In this document: positions 9,076-21,090 of the stretch, one piece after another
Position numbering within the stretch: position 1 is the first letter of the stretch
Layout of the letters: every line of letters begins with the position of its first letter
Source: Effrenium voratum
Lineage: Eukaryota > Sar > Dinophyceae > Suessiales > Symbiodiniaceae
Reading direction: 5' to 3'
DNA length: 64,000 nt
NCBI GenBank assembly: GCA_963377175.1
Contig: CAUJNA010001215.1
Location: 1-64,000, forward strand
The notes under the pieces: generated by a model
Told to the model about the DNA's origin: nothing
Database searches by the model: none
Seen by the model: only the letters and a program-made list of their open reading frames with translations
Position numbers and translations under genes: made by a program

Positions 9076-12000
9076 TTATAGGCCGAGAAGGGTGGGAGGG
9101 AAAACAGGGGTCGGGCAAGCAATCTGGTGATGGGAGACCGGCAGTAGCAGTGAAGGCAGAAAAGCAGAAGCAGTGGTGAGAAGAGGTCAAGGGGTGGAGG
9201 GAGTTGAAGCCAGGGCATCAAGAAGCCCCTCGTGGGGTCGTGAAGCGGCGTGAGAATGCCAGAGATCTGTGATTTTAAGGAGTGGCGTGGGTGCGTGCGA
9301 CAACGCTTTGACATGCCTAGATTCTAACTAAATTGCTACTGAAGCTGAAAGCCTTGCAACTGAACATCGGCTTTTCAGCATGTCCTTCCTCGCCAGATTT
9401 GAGAGCCTGACTTGGAAAGAAACTCCAAACATCTAGTTCAAAGCAGCTTTAATTGAAAAAACTGATTCTACAGCTTGTCACTAGATTCTACGGAAATTCT
9501 GATTAGAATCCCACTTGGTGAAAGATTCCTGTTCCTCGCCCAACTCAACTGAAACTAAAACGAAGAAACAACAAACCTTTCCTTCCTCACTAGGTGTCCG
9601 TTTGCATTCTCATTCGACCGCTACATGGAAAGGACATCGAATTTAAGGTCTACTTAAAAATAGTAACGTCACTTCGATGGTTAATTTCAAGTTGTAAACC
9701 TTCTTAACTTAAAGCCTTGCAATTCCAAGCGGGGCAGATAGAACTGAAATTGCATTTTGCTTGGACGTGCAAATAGAACTGCCTGAGTAGGCACCTTCGC
9801 AACACTCCTAGAATTACAGCGTGCTGAGAGATCCAAAGAAAGCTACAAGATCTAGTCCCCAGCAGTCTTCAGCTATCCAAGCTGTCAAGGCTTGATTTTT
9901 AAGGGGCCTCTTGACACGAAAGGCTGTTGAAACCACAAAAGGCTGAGAGTCTTCTTGTTCACTGCATCCAGAAAGCTGAAAACACGGGACCTCTCAGCAT
10001 TGTGTGCTTCCAATGGCAGAAAGTCCGCCCTTCTGAAACAAACCACTCTAACAAAATGAGCCCAACCGGTCTCATCCAGAAAACACATCTACCAAACAGT
10101 CTCCTTCTTCACACGCCACGTAAATGCAGTCTTAGGTCAGGATCTGATCAGGCAAAACATTTAGAACATGCTGAGACTCCGGCGTGGATCTTGGGGTCGA
10201 TGGTACACACATAAATAACATACATGTGCACACTTGTATAGGCTCCTTGCTTGGCGCCATGTCTTGATTGTGTAGCAGGATTGAGCCTAGGTGCGCAGCA
10301 GTCCAGTGTATGCTCTATGCCATGACTGTATGAAGCTGTTTCCCCCCACATTCCAAACAAGCATTGCCAGCAACGAATTCAGAAAATGGGCGACAAAGGA
10401 ACTTGAGGAGCTTCCAGAAAAACAACATGTTTCCTGGATCCATAGTTCACAGTTGAAAGAATCTTTTGACTCAGGAAAAGGCAAGGCCGTCCTCGTATAC
10501 CATGTGTTCATCAATTTCCTTTTTTGACCTCCGAAGTGGCAACGTCGTTGGAACTCTTGAAGAGCCCAGCCTCCCCTGCGTTTCTCCAGCTGTCGTGCTA
10601 ATTAGCCGCATCCGTTGAATCTCCCAAGAAGCGAAAGGCGATGGATGCTGTATTTTGCAGGTCTAGGCGCCTAGCGCCGTGTTTTCCAGTCCGAGGTTCG
10701 ATCCTTTGTGCCACGCAGCTTGGCAGAGAGGCGGCTTTGTTGGCACTATCCCTGACGTAGCAGTTTCTGTGGAAGATTCCCTTGCGCGGGAGCTCCGTTT
10801 TCGAGGGACTTCAGGACGCTGGAAGGCTTTGGGGAGTTAAGCTTGGGGAAACTTGATTGTCGGACGGCTGGCGGCCGTGACGTGGCAGAGCCGGCGCCAA
10901 CTTCCGACGCAGTCACATGCCCTTGTGTCGATGGTCACAGTATTCAGGAAGGTAGAACAATTCCCGCAGCCAAATGCAAGCTTCTCAAGATTCGTGGACC
11001 CCGGCTTAGTTGGGAGGAAACGGGAAAGCAAGAAGACGCCAACCACTAAGAGCTGGGTGCCACTCTCATCCCCTGCAGAGGAGTGCCTGTGCCGCTTTTC
11101 CTGCCAGAGGAGCCTTGCCAGGTGTGGGGTTGGCCGGGGATGTTGCTAAGGCTCTGCTTTTCCAGCCGCCAGCCTGTTTATTGACCTCCATTTTCTCTTT
11201 TGGTTTATAGGCCCAAAGAACAGCTCAGTCCGCAATCAGGGCTCACCCAAAAGAAAGGAATTGATTCAGAACGGGAGGGTTTATCAATCACGGGTTGACA
11301 TGATAGGCCTGGATGTGCAGTCGTTCTTGTGACTTTGAGAATTGAGAGTTTGTGACACTCGCAGCCACTGTGGGCCTGGTTTGGCCCTCTGTGGAAGCTC
11401 CCAAAGAGCCCGAGAGAAGTTTGGCGGTCGTTCTACCTTGCCTGGCATGCAGAGTGATTCGCGTGGTCCTTGACAGTTCAATCTCAAATATGAAACGGCA
11501 AACATCTACCAAGAGTCATGTTTGAAGAAGCTGGCGTTGGTGTGCAGCAAGTGCTATGTCATGTCGTAGGTGAAGCAAACTAAGGTGCATTGCGTTGCAA
11601 CTCTGCTTTATCAGCTTGACACTGTTGCAAGATCCTCGCTCTTTCCATGGCTTGTTTCATGATTTGCGTGTGTTGCTTAGGAATCGAAAGCAGCTATGTA
11701 GCGAGCCTGGTGAGAGGTGGTCACGTTTGAGAGTGTGCCATTGGTTGACGATTTGTGCGCATGTGCTCAGCGGCTTTTCTCTTGTTTCTATCGCCGGGCT
11801 TTCCATCAATCTCCAGACGAGCGAGTGTGGCTACGGTATTTTCGTGGGCAGCGTGCGTCAGGTTGCGTTCTGGCTGGGATCAGCTGGAAACAACTTTGGC
11901 CCGAGGCCAAAGCTTCCTGCGTGTAGCCTGACCGAGACTTTGAAGGAGAATGACTACGTGGGTGATTTTGTGCCCTTTGTGAGATGGTTTGAAAGGGAAT

Positions 12001-12269
12001 CCCAAAGCACAAGCCAAGCGGTTGCGGGTTTCCCAAGTAAAGGGACACGCCCAACTGATCAGGGCGCAAACGTAAAAAGGAGTCCTGTTTTCGGGCACGC
12101 TTCAGACCATTGATCCTGCGCGATTTGGTTCGGCTGCTTTTGTTGAGCTCCGGGCCTTTGCCCAGAGGTGACCTTGATATTGACCGGGCTCCGTGCCAAA
12201 AACCAATAACCTTGCAGGTCCTGCAACTTTTCACTCAGGTGATTTAAGCGCTACGGAAACAGCCGGCCC
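9076..12269. other. No recognisable gene
   Basis: Frames up to 172 codons occur (for example 11595-12113, plus strand), but none shows a family motif, and overlapping frames on the other strand are of similar length. I see no RNA gene. Intron-containing host genes in such DNA would be missed by reading frames alone. Confidence 0.35.
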
Positions 12270-12416
12270 CGCCAAAAACCATTAAACATACTGTGTTTTT
12301 CAACGTTTTTGCCCATGCCTCCCAACACGCGTGAAAAAGGTGTTTTTGCGTTTTCCGCATCAACGCGGCCTTGAATCCATGTGAAACCATTAAAAACAGT
12401 GGTTTTGAGGTTTTTC
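12270..12416 (+). repeat. Pair of diverged ~40-bp direct repeats
   Basis: The sequence 'AACCATTAAACATACTGTG' followed by 'TTTTTCAACGTTTTT' at about 12278 recurs as 'AACCATTAAAAACAGTGG' followed by 'TTTTGAGGTTTTT' at about 12383. The spacing is about 105 bp. The copies look like two units of a degenerate satellite. Confidence 0.5.
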
Positions 12417-12980
12417 GCCGCCCGCAGGAGCGCGTAGTGGGCAACATCGCCCGCATCACCAGGATCATCTCCATCAATGTCCGCCATGGATGCGGGTGAT
12501 GCAGGGGATGCTCTCCATCTTGTGCACACCCCTAAGCACATATGCAAATCCTTCGCCCAGTAGTATGGGGCGCAGCGCAAAAAGTCTACGCGTGGTCGGC
12601 GCATGGTCGGCGGCAGGGCGCGCCGCCCCTTGTACATGAAGGGTGGCGCAGTGATAGCAGATAGGAAAACTTTTGCCGTAGCCATCTAAGTTAATCGGTT
12701 GTTCCGATGACTCAAAGAGGCGCGCTACTTTTGAACGAGCGCATCTGAAGTCTGTGTTGTTATGCACTCGAATTGAAATGTCTCAATATGTACACGGTTG
12801 AAAGACAATAGACAGTGACGAATTATGGTGAGAAATTCCGGAATGCCCGGAGCGAATGGAAATGGAAATGCTGATGAAATGGGTCTCTGGATCACTGTGC
12901 CATTAAGATGGCAGAGCGTTCCATTCGAACTGTTGGACACTCTTCAACTGGAATGTCCTCGCTTGTAGGCTGCTCATTGG
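12417..12980. other. No recognisable gene
   Basis: GC-rich to mixed sequence without a supported reading frame. A ten-base match to the start of the dinoflagellate spliced leader occurs at 12676-12685 but is too short to call. Confidence 0.4.
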
Positions 12981-13460
12981 TCACGAGCTTGCATAGTCGG
13001 GAATTATGTTTCCAGAGGATGCGGTGGATCTTCGGTGGCCTCCTGCGTTCGGCGATCCTTGGCCCAATGCAACACATGTGTTGCCAAGCCATCCAGGACA
13101 CCGAAGAAGCTGTCGATCTCTATTCTTTGCTTCTCGTAGTTCGATGGATCTCTTCGATGCCGCACATTCTGCGGAGATACGAATATGGCTCATTGGAGCC
13201 TTTTGGGCGCCATTGAAACATTCTACGATTCCTTCCATCTCCATGTTGACGGTGGATATTTGTGGATGTTGGACCCATTGTTTCTTGTTGATCTTGCTGC
13301 ACGCGGAGTTTGACTTTGCGGTGATAACGTCTGCCATGTGTTTCAGGCCACGATTTTCGAATCGTGTCACGTTTCCGATGACTGTGTAGTAGGAATTTGC
13401 GGCGTTGCACTCATAGTGACAAACGCCATCCGTCAAGAACGGTAGTCCCGCTGGATACAT
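12981..13460 (-). CDS. Hypothetical 159-aa minus-strand ORF next to retroelement remnants
   Basis: A minus-strand frame of 159 codons (start at 13460) is rich in Asn, Ser, Arg and Cys and has no motif I know. It sits just downstream, in minus-strand terms, of the integrase-type remnant at 15.1-15.9 kb, with a large minisatellite in between. It may be a piece of the 3' part of that retroelement. Long frames also exist on the opposite strand here (12908-13389), so coding status is uncertain. Confidence 0.3.
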   Translation of the reverse strand: MYPAGLPFLTDGVCHYECNAANSYYTVIGNVTRFENRGLKHMADVITAKSNSACSKINKKQWVQHPQISTVNMEMEGIVECFNGAQKAPMSHIRISAECAASKRSIELREAKNRDRQLLRCPGWLGNTCVALGQGSPNAGGHRRSTASSGNIIPDYASS

Positions 13461-13504
13461 GTGCTCGCCCTTGGTCTCAATCCTGAGGATCGCTTCTTGC
13501 CTAT

Positions 13505-14735
13505 ACTATTTGTTTCCGGCGTTTGTGTCAAAGGATTCCGCTTGCGCGACCTGCGCGAGAACGCTTGCGCGAGCGCACAAGCGCACTTGCGCGAACACTC
13601 TTGCAAGAGAAGACTCGCGGGACGTGCCTGCACAAGCACGCTTGCGCGAGAACCATTGCGCGCACGCATTTGCGAAGGCGAACTTGCACGAATACTCTTG
13701 CAAGAGCACACCCGCAGGACGCGCTTGCACGAGCACACTTGCGCGAAAGCACTTGCACGAGCGCACTTGCACAAGCGCACTTGCACGAACACTCTTGCAA
13801 GAGCACGCTCGCAGGACGCGCTTTCACGATCACACTTATGAAAGAACACTTGCACGAGCACACTTGCACGAGCGAACTTGCGCGAACACCCTTGCAAGAG
13901 CACACTCGCAGGACGCTCTTGCACGAGCACGCTTGCACGAGAACACTTGCACCAGCGCACTTGCATGAGCGCACTTCCACGAACACTCTTGCAAGAGCAC
14001 ACTCGCAAGGACGCGCTTGCGCGAGCACGCTTGCGCGAGAACACTTGCATGAGCGCACTTGCACGAGCGCATTTGCGGGAGCACTCTTGCAACGGCACGC
14101 TCGCAGGATGCGCTTTCACGATCACGCTTGTGCAAGAACACTTGCACGAGCGCGCTCGCGCGCGCACTTGCACGAACACTCTTGCAAGAGCACGCTCGCA
14201 GCACGCGCTTTCACGATCACGCTTGTGCAAGAACACTTGCACGAACACACTTGCACGAGCGCACTTGCACGAACACCCTTGCAAGAGCACACTTGCAGGA
14301 CGCGCTTGCACAAGCACGCTTGCGCAAGAACACTGGCGCGAGCGCACTTGCGCGAATACTCTTGCAAGAGCACGCTGGCAGGACGTGCTTGCGCGAGCGC
14401 GCGCTTGCGCGAGAGCGTCTGCGCAAGCGCGCCGGCAGGACGCGCTTGCGCGAGCTCACTTGCGCGGGAACAAGTATGCGAGCGCACGAGCCCACTTTTG
14501 AACGAACACTCTTGCGACATTATACTTGCAGGAGCACACTTTCAGGAGAGCACTTGCAGGAACACTCTTGCAAGAGCATACTTGCAGGAGCACACTTGCA
14601 GGAGCAGAAGTTTGCACGAGCAACGCTCGCATGAGCGCGCCTGTGCAAGCGCACTTGCACGAGCACACTTGCACGAGCGCAAGTTCCCACAAGCGCACTT
14701 GCAGGAGAAAACTTGCACGAAAGGTTACAGCCTGC
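13505..14735 (+). repeat. 14-bp-unit minisatellite (CTTGCACGAGCGCA family), ~1.2 kb
   Basis: A long array of degenerate 14-bp units, CTTGCRCGARCRCA, is punctuated at intervals by 'CTCTTGCAAGAGCACACTCGCAGGACGCG'-like spacers, giving a higher-order pattern. Because 14 is not a multiple of 3 and the unit lacks stops in most registers, several frames stay open across it. Those frames give His/Arg/Ala/Thr/Leu-rich pseudo-proteins on the plus strand and Cys/Val/Arg-rich ones on the minus strand. A second, shorter copy lies at 24890-25235. Confidence 0.95.
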
Positions 14736-14743
14736 CAGCCAAC

Positions 14744-15097
14744 CTATACAGACGTCGCCAGCCCACGCTTTCTGGGCCAGGTTTTTGCAACTTTCAGAAT
14801 GCTGGTCTTCAGTTGTCTGCCCCATGCCGTCCTTTGGATGTCATTACGTCGAATCCGTTTCTTGAGACCTGTCAGTGCGCAGCGGCTGAATCTTGCATCC
14901 TGCAGAAGACTCACGCAATTCCAATGTTTTTGCTCAGGAACGGAGGTGAGATCTTCCGCGAACATGTTCTCTGCCGGCGCTGGCGCTAAGGGTTTAGGAG
15001 TTGTTTCCCGTCGATGCATAATGGCCGTAAGATTTTTGCCATGGGGTTTTCCTTCTTCATTCTGCAAGGTTTCCTTTTTCATCTGGCAACAAATCAT
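14744..15097 (-). pseudogene. Retroelement remnant downstream of integrase (unassigned)
   Basis: A minus-strand frame of 117 codons (start at 15097) directly follows the integrase C-terminal remnant on the same strand. It is Lys/Arg-rich and has no domain I recognise. By position it would be the linker between integrase and reverse transcriptase of a copia polyprotein. It is cut off on its far side by the minisatellite. Confidence 0.35.
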
Positions 15098-15109
15098 CAG
15101 TTCCTGGTT

Positions 15110-15915
15110 TCATCCTTCCTGACCTTTGTCATGTTTACCTTGATGAGTCGAGTTCGGAGATTCAGTCCAACCTTCGATGGAAATATTCAACCATATGCCT
15201 CCTTTACTCCCACCAGATTGAATTTTGCTTTCTCATCCTGCCAGTAGAACACCTTGTCTCTCACCTGAAGAGGCTTGGAGCTCACTCGGAGGTTCTGAGC
15301 AAGTTTTTTTCAGATGTCTTCGGGTAGGCCTGTTTGGGCACTTGTTCTGGACCGTTCCTGTTGATCGTCAATTGCGTAGGGTCGTCTGCCGAATGCGAGT
15401 TCCAGTGGTGTTAAACGCCCGTAGGTGGCAGTCTGGTTTCTGACAGTTGCAGCGGCCTTAACGAGTTGTCGCGTGTAGCCTTTTGGAGCGAGGCAGGTGA
15501 TGATCTGCCCTTCAAAAGTCGGCTGCTTCAGCTCAATTTGGCCGCAATGTATTGGCCCCAACGAGACTGGGCTGATGTCGAGGGACTGATAGTCATGCTC
15601 CCATGTCTCAGTCATGAAAGCTGAAAGCTTGACCTGCGACAACTGATCTGGGCAAGTGGTACTGGTCAAAGTAGTTTCTGGGGACAGTGCTGTTCTCACC
15701 TCCTGCGTGGTATTCACTGCCTGCGCAGTCAACAACGTGGTTGCTCCAGCCAGGATGACAAAGACAATGGTGTGCTCTCCGGTTCCGAGGAGAGCCTGAC
15801 AATCATCAATGAATGTCTCCGAATGTGTCCGCTCTAATTCCACTCGTTTTTTCGTGGTGCTTGTACGACGATGTTGGCAAATGAAGCGCACGAGTTCTGG
15901 ATTCTGAATTGACAT
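15110..15915 (-). pseudogene. Copia-type integrase C-terminal fragment
   Basis: Read on the minus strand, the frame that ends at 15310 finishes the integrase core region with VRNQTATYGRLTPLELAFGRRP, the conserved block that closes integrase domains of dinoflagellate retroelements. After a stop near 15310 the same reading continues with VRDKVFYWQDEKAKF and TRLIKVNMTKVRKDE, typical of the small SH3-like integrase tail that binds DNA. The catalytic D-D-E residues are not recognisable in the upstream part. The gene is therefore a decayed piece, part of the minus-strand retroelement whose gag-like parts lie at 21.7-23.2 kb. Confidence 0.7.
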
Positions 15916-17013
15916 TGGTGGGAGTTCATGTGATGATGCTGGAGGTGGGGCTTTTTCAACTCTCCTGGCTTGGGCGTTCGCTGATGGATTCTGCCTAAGG
16001 CAAGTGGAAGCGATGTAGGTTCACCCTTGGATGGTGGAAAAGGATCTGGCTCAATGGTCGACCTGCCTTTCTTGTCGATGGTCCTGTCTGCAGCAGGCCT
16101 TGAACCTGCTTCTTTGTCCTTGAGCGAAGTATTGGAGAAGGTGACAGACAGTCTTACCTTCCCGCAGGTGCACCATTGGCTTGTTTGCCTGGCACGCTCC
16201 AATTGTCGTCAAGAATGATGTTCAGGATCAACTGTATATCCAACGATCCTGTTTCTGAGATGTGTCCTCTTTGGTCTCGGATGACTTGGATGCACAGGTG
16301 TGGGAACTTGATGCTGTCATCGTCGTCATAGACATAGTTGTTGAGCTTCTCCGTGCACTTTCAGTTTTGGCGCTCCAGAAAGATCGACGAGAGCGTGTCC
16401 TGACCGTACCAAAAGCCTTGCATGTGATCTTGTCACACTGCGGAGTATGCATGATGGTCATGTAGAGATGGTGTCTTTTTCTGTGTGATGGTTCTCAGCG
16501 TGGATTGTTGTCATAGTATCGCATCGCTTCTGCGAGTACCAACAATAGCTGCTATCGGATTGGCTTGCATATCCTCCGCCATAATCCTCCCATCCTTGGT
16601 AGCCCGAGCTCTTCCATCCTTGCTGATAGGATTGGCTCCATGGCTTCCATGCTGTCTCATTCTCCTTCTTCCTGTTCTGATTGTACTCTTGCGGTGGAAA
16701 TTTCTTTCTGACAGATACTGAGGAGTATTGGTGCAGTTCCTTGCGTCCCCATCAGCGAAAGCGAACTTGGTTAGGAGAGGTTCTAGTTCGATGCCTGAGT
16801 AACCAGCTTTGTGTGATTGGTGTGCGCAGAAACTGTGTCGGATTGGATCAGCTTCTCATGGATGGCTTCGTGCTCACGCTGCTCTCCTGTCCTGGATATG
16901 AGTACCAGCCTGCTTCACGCGAATTCCATTTAGGTAGGCGTTGGATGGTCAGCAATCTGTGGTGTGGCAGGATGCTCCTCCGGTTTTTCTGCGATGGCTG
17001 CGAACGTTTTGGA
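15916..17013 (-). pseudogene. Low-complexity gag/pol linker remnant
   Basis: Minus-strand frames here are short but include a Gln/Ser/Trp/Gly-rich block around 16540-16700 (QSYQQGWKSSGYQGWEDYGG) of the kind found in retroelement gag tails. No protease or zinc knuckle is clear. The stretch lies between the integrase fragment (15.1-15.9 kb) and the inverted-repeat element starting at 17014, and reads on the same strand as both flanking retroelement pieces. Confidence 0.35.
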
Positions 17014-17045
17014 CCCTGGACATCGGCTATTGATTCTAATCAATA
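17014..17045 (+). repeat. Left terminal inverted repeat
   Basis: Begins CCCTGGACATCGGCTATTGA and continues into TTCTAATCAATA. It pairs with 21665-21696 with two mismatches over 32 bases. Further TATTGAT motifs follow within 110 bp. Confidence 0.75.
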
Positions 17046-17139
17046 GAAAACCAGTATGTTTTTATTGATCTAGATTTCGTCGGTTTCTATTGATTTAATC
17101 AATATATTTTTTAAACCCTGATTTTAAGACTTTATTGAT

Positions 17140-17879
17140 TTGACCCTGCATAATTTCTATTGGGTCCCCATATGCTCTATCTCCAAATGTGCGCCCTGTC
17201 GTTTGGTTTTCCTCAAACGTGGTTTCTTACACCCGTCCAGAGCGAGGTGTCTCAAAAATATGGCCTGTAAAAATCTTTGGCGACCAATAGTTGCGAAATT
17301 CCGCTTCCTGTTCACTGGCGCTTTGTCGTGTTGAAAATTTGTGTTGTCTCTTAGCCATCGCGAAATTTGGTTCATATTTTCCAGTCCTCGGATTTACTGC
17401 TTACTGGGCCTTCCAAAATTTGGTTTGATAGCCTTTCAGTGTTGACACGTTTTTGGGTACTGGGCCCGCCAAATTTTGAGTTTTGCGCCTTACTAGGCAT
17501 CAAGCAAATAGGTCCTCAACTTGTAGTTCAAGTTTTTTGTTTTCGACTGTGCCTCCACAAAAACAACATAATGTTGCTCCACTGTCATAAGCGAAACAAC
17601 AATGTAGCAGCCACCCATGGGTAATTTATATTTATGGACAGACATTTTCAACACACATTAACGCAAACACGCGCAAACCAACGCGTTGTCATACATACAC
17701 ACAAAACAATATGTAACACTATCCCTATTCAAATATAGCCTTGGCATAGACATATGTATGTTTGTGGAACTAAACAAATCCAAAACAGGCGCCGCGGGAA
17801 AACATGTGAAGAAACATGATTGAACTGGCCGTGTCAAATCAATAGAAACTGCACCTTCCAAATCAGTAGAAACTACAGC
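17140..17879. other. Interior of TIR element, no gene
   Basis: AT-rich sequence with frames of no more than 85 codons and no motif. Nothing resembling a transposase is seen. Confidence 0.5.
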
Positions 17880-19190
17880 GCCGAAACACATGTTTATGGG
17901 TGAAACAACTTTGAAGAAATGCAGTTAAGGAACACTTCTGGACTACCCTCAAAATGTTGCACTCCACATATTTGACAAGAATGGTAACTACAATTTTTCC
18001 ATCCTAATCTCTAGGACAGACCGTTTACCAGCGACCTATCATTGCCAACTAATAAAACCCATTCTCTTTACACTGTCTTGATTGGATGCAGCATAAGGTA
18101 AAGACTCATCGGGTGAGCACATTTTGAAATTTAGTTAAGGAACATTTTGTGCGCTACAATTTCCCGTGTTGGACACACAATCTGACATGTTTTACTACAT
18201 TGCAGGCCAAATGTTTGACTGAACAATTGGAGGCCACACATTCTACTGGCCAAAACATGTTGAACATAAAGTTGAGGCACATCTCTGGACTATGATTTCC
18301 TGTGGCCTCAACATTTTGACAGGCCACATGTTTGACACAATAAATTTGTGGCTACACATTTTTATTGGTCGAAATACTTTGAAATAGGGTTAAGGGAAAT
18401 TTCTGGACTACAATTTGCTCTGTCCTCAAGATTGTACATGCCAAATACTTGCCAGACAAACATTTGATTACATTGTTCAGTTGCTGAACATATGTTGAAC
18501 ACATTGTTAAGGAGCACTTTGTGTACCACAACTTCCTGTGGCCTCAAAAGTTTGCAGGCCAAATGATTGACAGAACACTTGGTGACCACAATATTTTGTG
18601 GGTCAACATATGTTGAATATATAGCTAAGGAGAAACTCTGGACTACAGTGTCCTGTGGCCTCAGAATTTTGCAGGCCAAATATTTGACAGACAGAAGCGC
18701 ATAGGCCAACATATTTTGAACAATTATAGCCAAGGGAAATGTTGGGAGTACAATTTCCTTGGGCCTCGACATGTTGCAGGCCAAATTTTTGACACCAGGA
18801 GTTGGTGACCACGAAGTTTTATGGGTCAACATATTTTGAACACGGGTGAAACAAATTTCTGGACTACCATGCCCAGAGGCCTCAAATTTCGCAGTCCACA
18901 TATTTGACAGAAACAATGGTGACGGCTTTTTTACTGGGACAACATATTTGGAGAACTCGATTCAAGCACTGCGGGCTACGATTTCCTGTGGCCTCAAGAT
19001 GTTGCAGGCCAAATCGTTGACAAACAAAGTTGATGACTACAACTTGTTTGTAGGTGAACATGATGTGGAAACTCAGAAATCAGGAGATATCGTGACTACA
19101 ACTTTCTGTGGCCTCAAAAATTTGCAGCCAATATATCTGTCAGATAAAGTGGTGACTGCATGTTTCTATTGGTGAACGTATTTTTGCAAA
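17880..19190 (-). repeat. ~117-bp satellite array inside the TIR element
   Basis: About ten diverged units share the order 'TTAAGG(A/G)…CTGGACTACAATTTCCTGTGGCCTC', 'TTTGCAGGCCAAAT.TTTGACAG', then 'GGTCAACATATTTTGAACA'. The spacing is close to 117 bp, a multiple of three. On the minus strand this leaves a 184-codon open frame (18362-18916) with a 39-residue internal period. That frame looks like a product of the repeat period and not a protein gene. Confidence 0.85.
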
Positions 19191-20397
19191 ATAGTTGTGG
19201 TGGATGACGCCCTTTACCCAAGGGGTCCCCAGTTGCCATGGGTGGCGCCCTCTTTTCAAGGGATTGATTTCAATTTGGGTGGCTCAGAATGATCTGCCCT
19301 AGAATCAAAATTCACACAGGGAACAATATTGAGTGTTCCAATTTGTTTTGGCTCTCAATTCCACATTTTGATCCAATTTGATCAAATTTGATCAAGAATG
19401 ATCAAATTTGACCAAATTTCATCAAGTTCATTTTTGCTGGGGGGCTGCACAAACATAAACTAACACGATGCGCCAGATTTCCTGCACCATCCACCCTGGC
19501 CAAGCAACCAATGGGAAGCCAACAACCCCTATGTTTTGTCAGGTTCATCATTTTTGCTGGTAAAGACTCATGCCACCAAACCCAAGGCAAATGCAATGAT
19601 GATAACAAAGTTCCCTTGAGAAAAATGAACAACAAAGGTGATGACATGTTGCTTGAAAATATCTGCGGATTTCCACCAGGTGGCACCTGCAAAGATTCAA
19701 ATGAAATCTTACAAAAACAAGTGAAGAAGCCAAGAAACTGCAAACAATCTTAGGGCAATGCTGGGGAAACAGGAGAGTTCCGGGGCTTGGCCTTGGTCCA
19801 AGTATGAAACATCAACCAAAGGCAAGAGTAAAAGAATGGATTGTAACAAATGCACAGAAATGCAAAATGAAGTCTTGATGCTGCCCTGCAGCTGGCCAAA
19901 ACCAAGTTCCTGAAGATATGTTATTGATGTTCTTTGTTCTATGATGTCCTATGAAATGTCTACGCATTTTCTATGCACTGGTTATGTACTTGTTAAAGAC
20001 ATTTTACAAAGTGAACGGATAATTTATAGAAACCAAGGGAACGTGCATAAGAAGTACATAGAGAATTCACAAGAATCGAACGTGCACAAAAAGTGCAATA
20101 AGCAAATGCAAAGAACATGCATAGACAATGCATGTAATATGCAAAGAGATTCATAGACAATTATACAACACTCATGCAACATTCATGGAAAATCACACCA
20201 AGCGCATGACAATCATATGTAGGTTGTCTGAGGCATTCACACAAAATGCACTGCTACATCACAGATGCATGTGTCACGCGCTCTACAAACTTGCTCTCAA
20301 CACGCTCGTTTATTTTTGTGAACTGAAAAGGGGTGCCATCCCTGACCCTCGCTGACGGCGAATGTGTACGACAATCAAGAGGGGTCAAATTTAAGAG
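19191..20397. other. Interior of TIR element, no gene
   Basis: The stretch includes a short GATCAAATTTGATCAA-type palindromic cluster (about 19370-19430) and several ORFs under 115 codons without motifs. Around 19980-20160 there are degenerate repeats of 'ACATGCATAGA'-like sequence. Confidence 0.45.
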
Positions 20398-20575
20398 GTG
20401 GGAATCTGAGATGAAGTCTGGGCCATACTTTTGCCAATACTAGGTTGAGCACTTTATATTGAAGGTTCAGTCTTGGCAATACTTAATTTAGGATTGGCAA
20501 TAGAAAATAAAGTACTGGAAATCGATTAGTAAGTCTTGCAATATCAAACTTGGAATTGTCAACAGTAACTTAGGG
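20398..20575 (-). repeat. Dispersed repeat family (TTGGCAATACT type), inverted copy
   Basis: The pieces 'GGAATCTGAGATGAAGTCT', 'TCTTGGCAATACTTAATTT' and 'GGATTGGCAATAGAAAAT' match the reverse complement of units seen at 32750-33320 ('CTGACTCTCAGATTCC', 'AGTATTGCCAATTCT'). One repeat family is therefore present in at least three places and in both orientations. Confidence 0.55.
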
Positions 20576-20639
20576 GGCAGTCCCATTCTGATGGGACACC
20601 CCCAAGAAAACTCCAGGACACGCAAAGTGCACAGTAAAT

Positions 20640-21090
20640 GCAAACTTCCAAACAACGAACGATGCAAGAAAAACAACATGTCAGCAACCAAGTCCCGTGT
20701 TTATTTTGTTTGAGGTGAGTATATTTAGAACTTCCAAGAAACTTCGAGGATTCAAAGACAAAAGCAAACATGTCAGCAACCACGTCCCAAATACAAATTC
20801 GATAGCAAACTCAGTACGTGCTATTCCCCAAACAAACAAAAAGCAACAAAACAACATGGAATGTCAGCAGCCGTCCAAACAAACCATCAGTACATGCACT
20901 ATATCCAAAAAACAAGAGTTCAAACAAAAAACGCATAGCACAGAAAAAATCAAAATGTCGGCAACCATATTCCAGATAGAAATTCCTAACAAACCTTAAG
21001 TAAGTGCCAGGTTTCAAGGAACACCTCGAGAATCCCCCAAAACCAAAACACACAACAAACAAGAACATGTTAGAAACCAGGAGGAGCCCT
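20640..21090 (+). repeat. ~120-bp tandem repeat (ACATGTCAGCAACCA type)
   Basis: Four diverged copies of 'AACATGTCAGCAACCA(C/A)GTCCC' occur, at about 20676, 20768, 20853 and 20950. Each is followed by A-rich sequence with 'AAACAAACCATCAGTA'-like stretches. No coding signal is seen. Confidence 0.6.

Noticed and set aside
10695..10704. GGTTCGATCC resembling a tRNA B box
   Set aside because: No A box or cloverleaf-forming arms could be found around it.
12676..12685. Match to the first ten bases of the dinoflagellate spliced leader (CCGTAGCCAT)
   Set aside because: The remaining twelve bases do not match; a ten-base match can occur by chance.
13523..14989. 488-codon plus-strand and 304-codon minus-strand frames
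   Set aside because: They run through the 14-bp minisatellite; all registers are open and no domain outside the repeat supports coding.
18362..18916. 184-codon minus-strand frame with a 39-residue period
   Set aside because: The period equals the 117-bp satellite unit; the frame is explained by the array.
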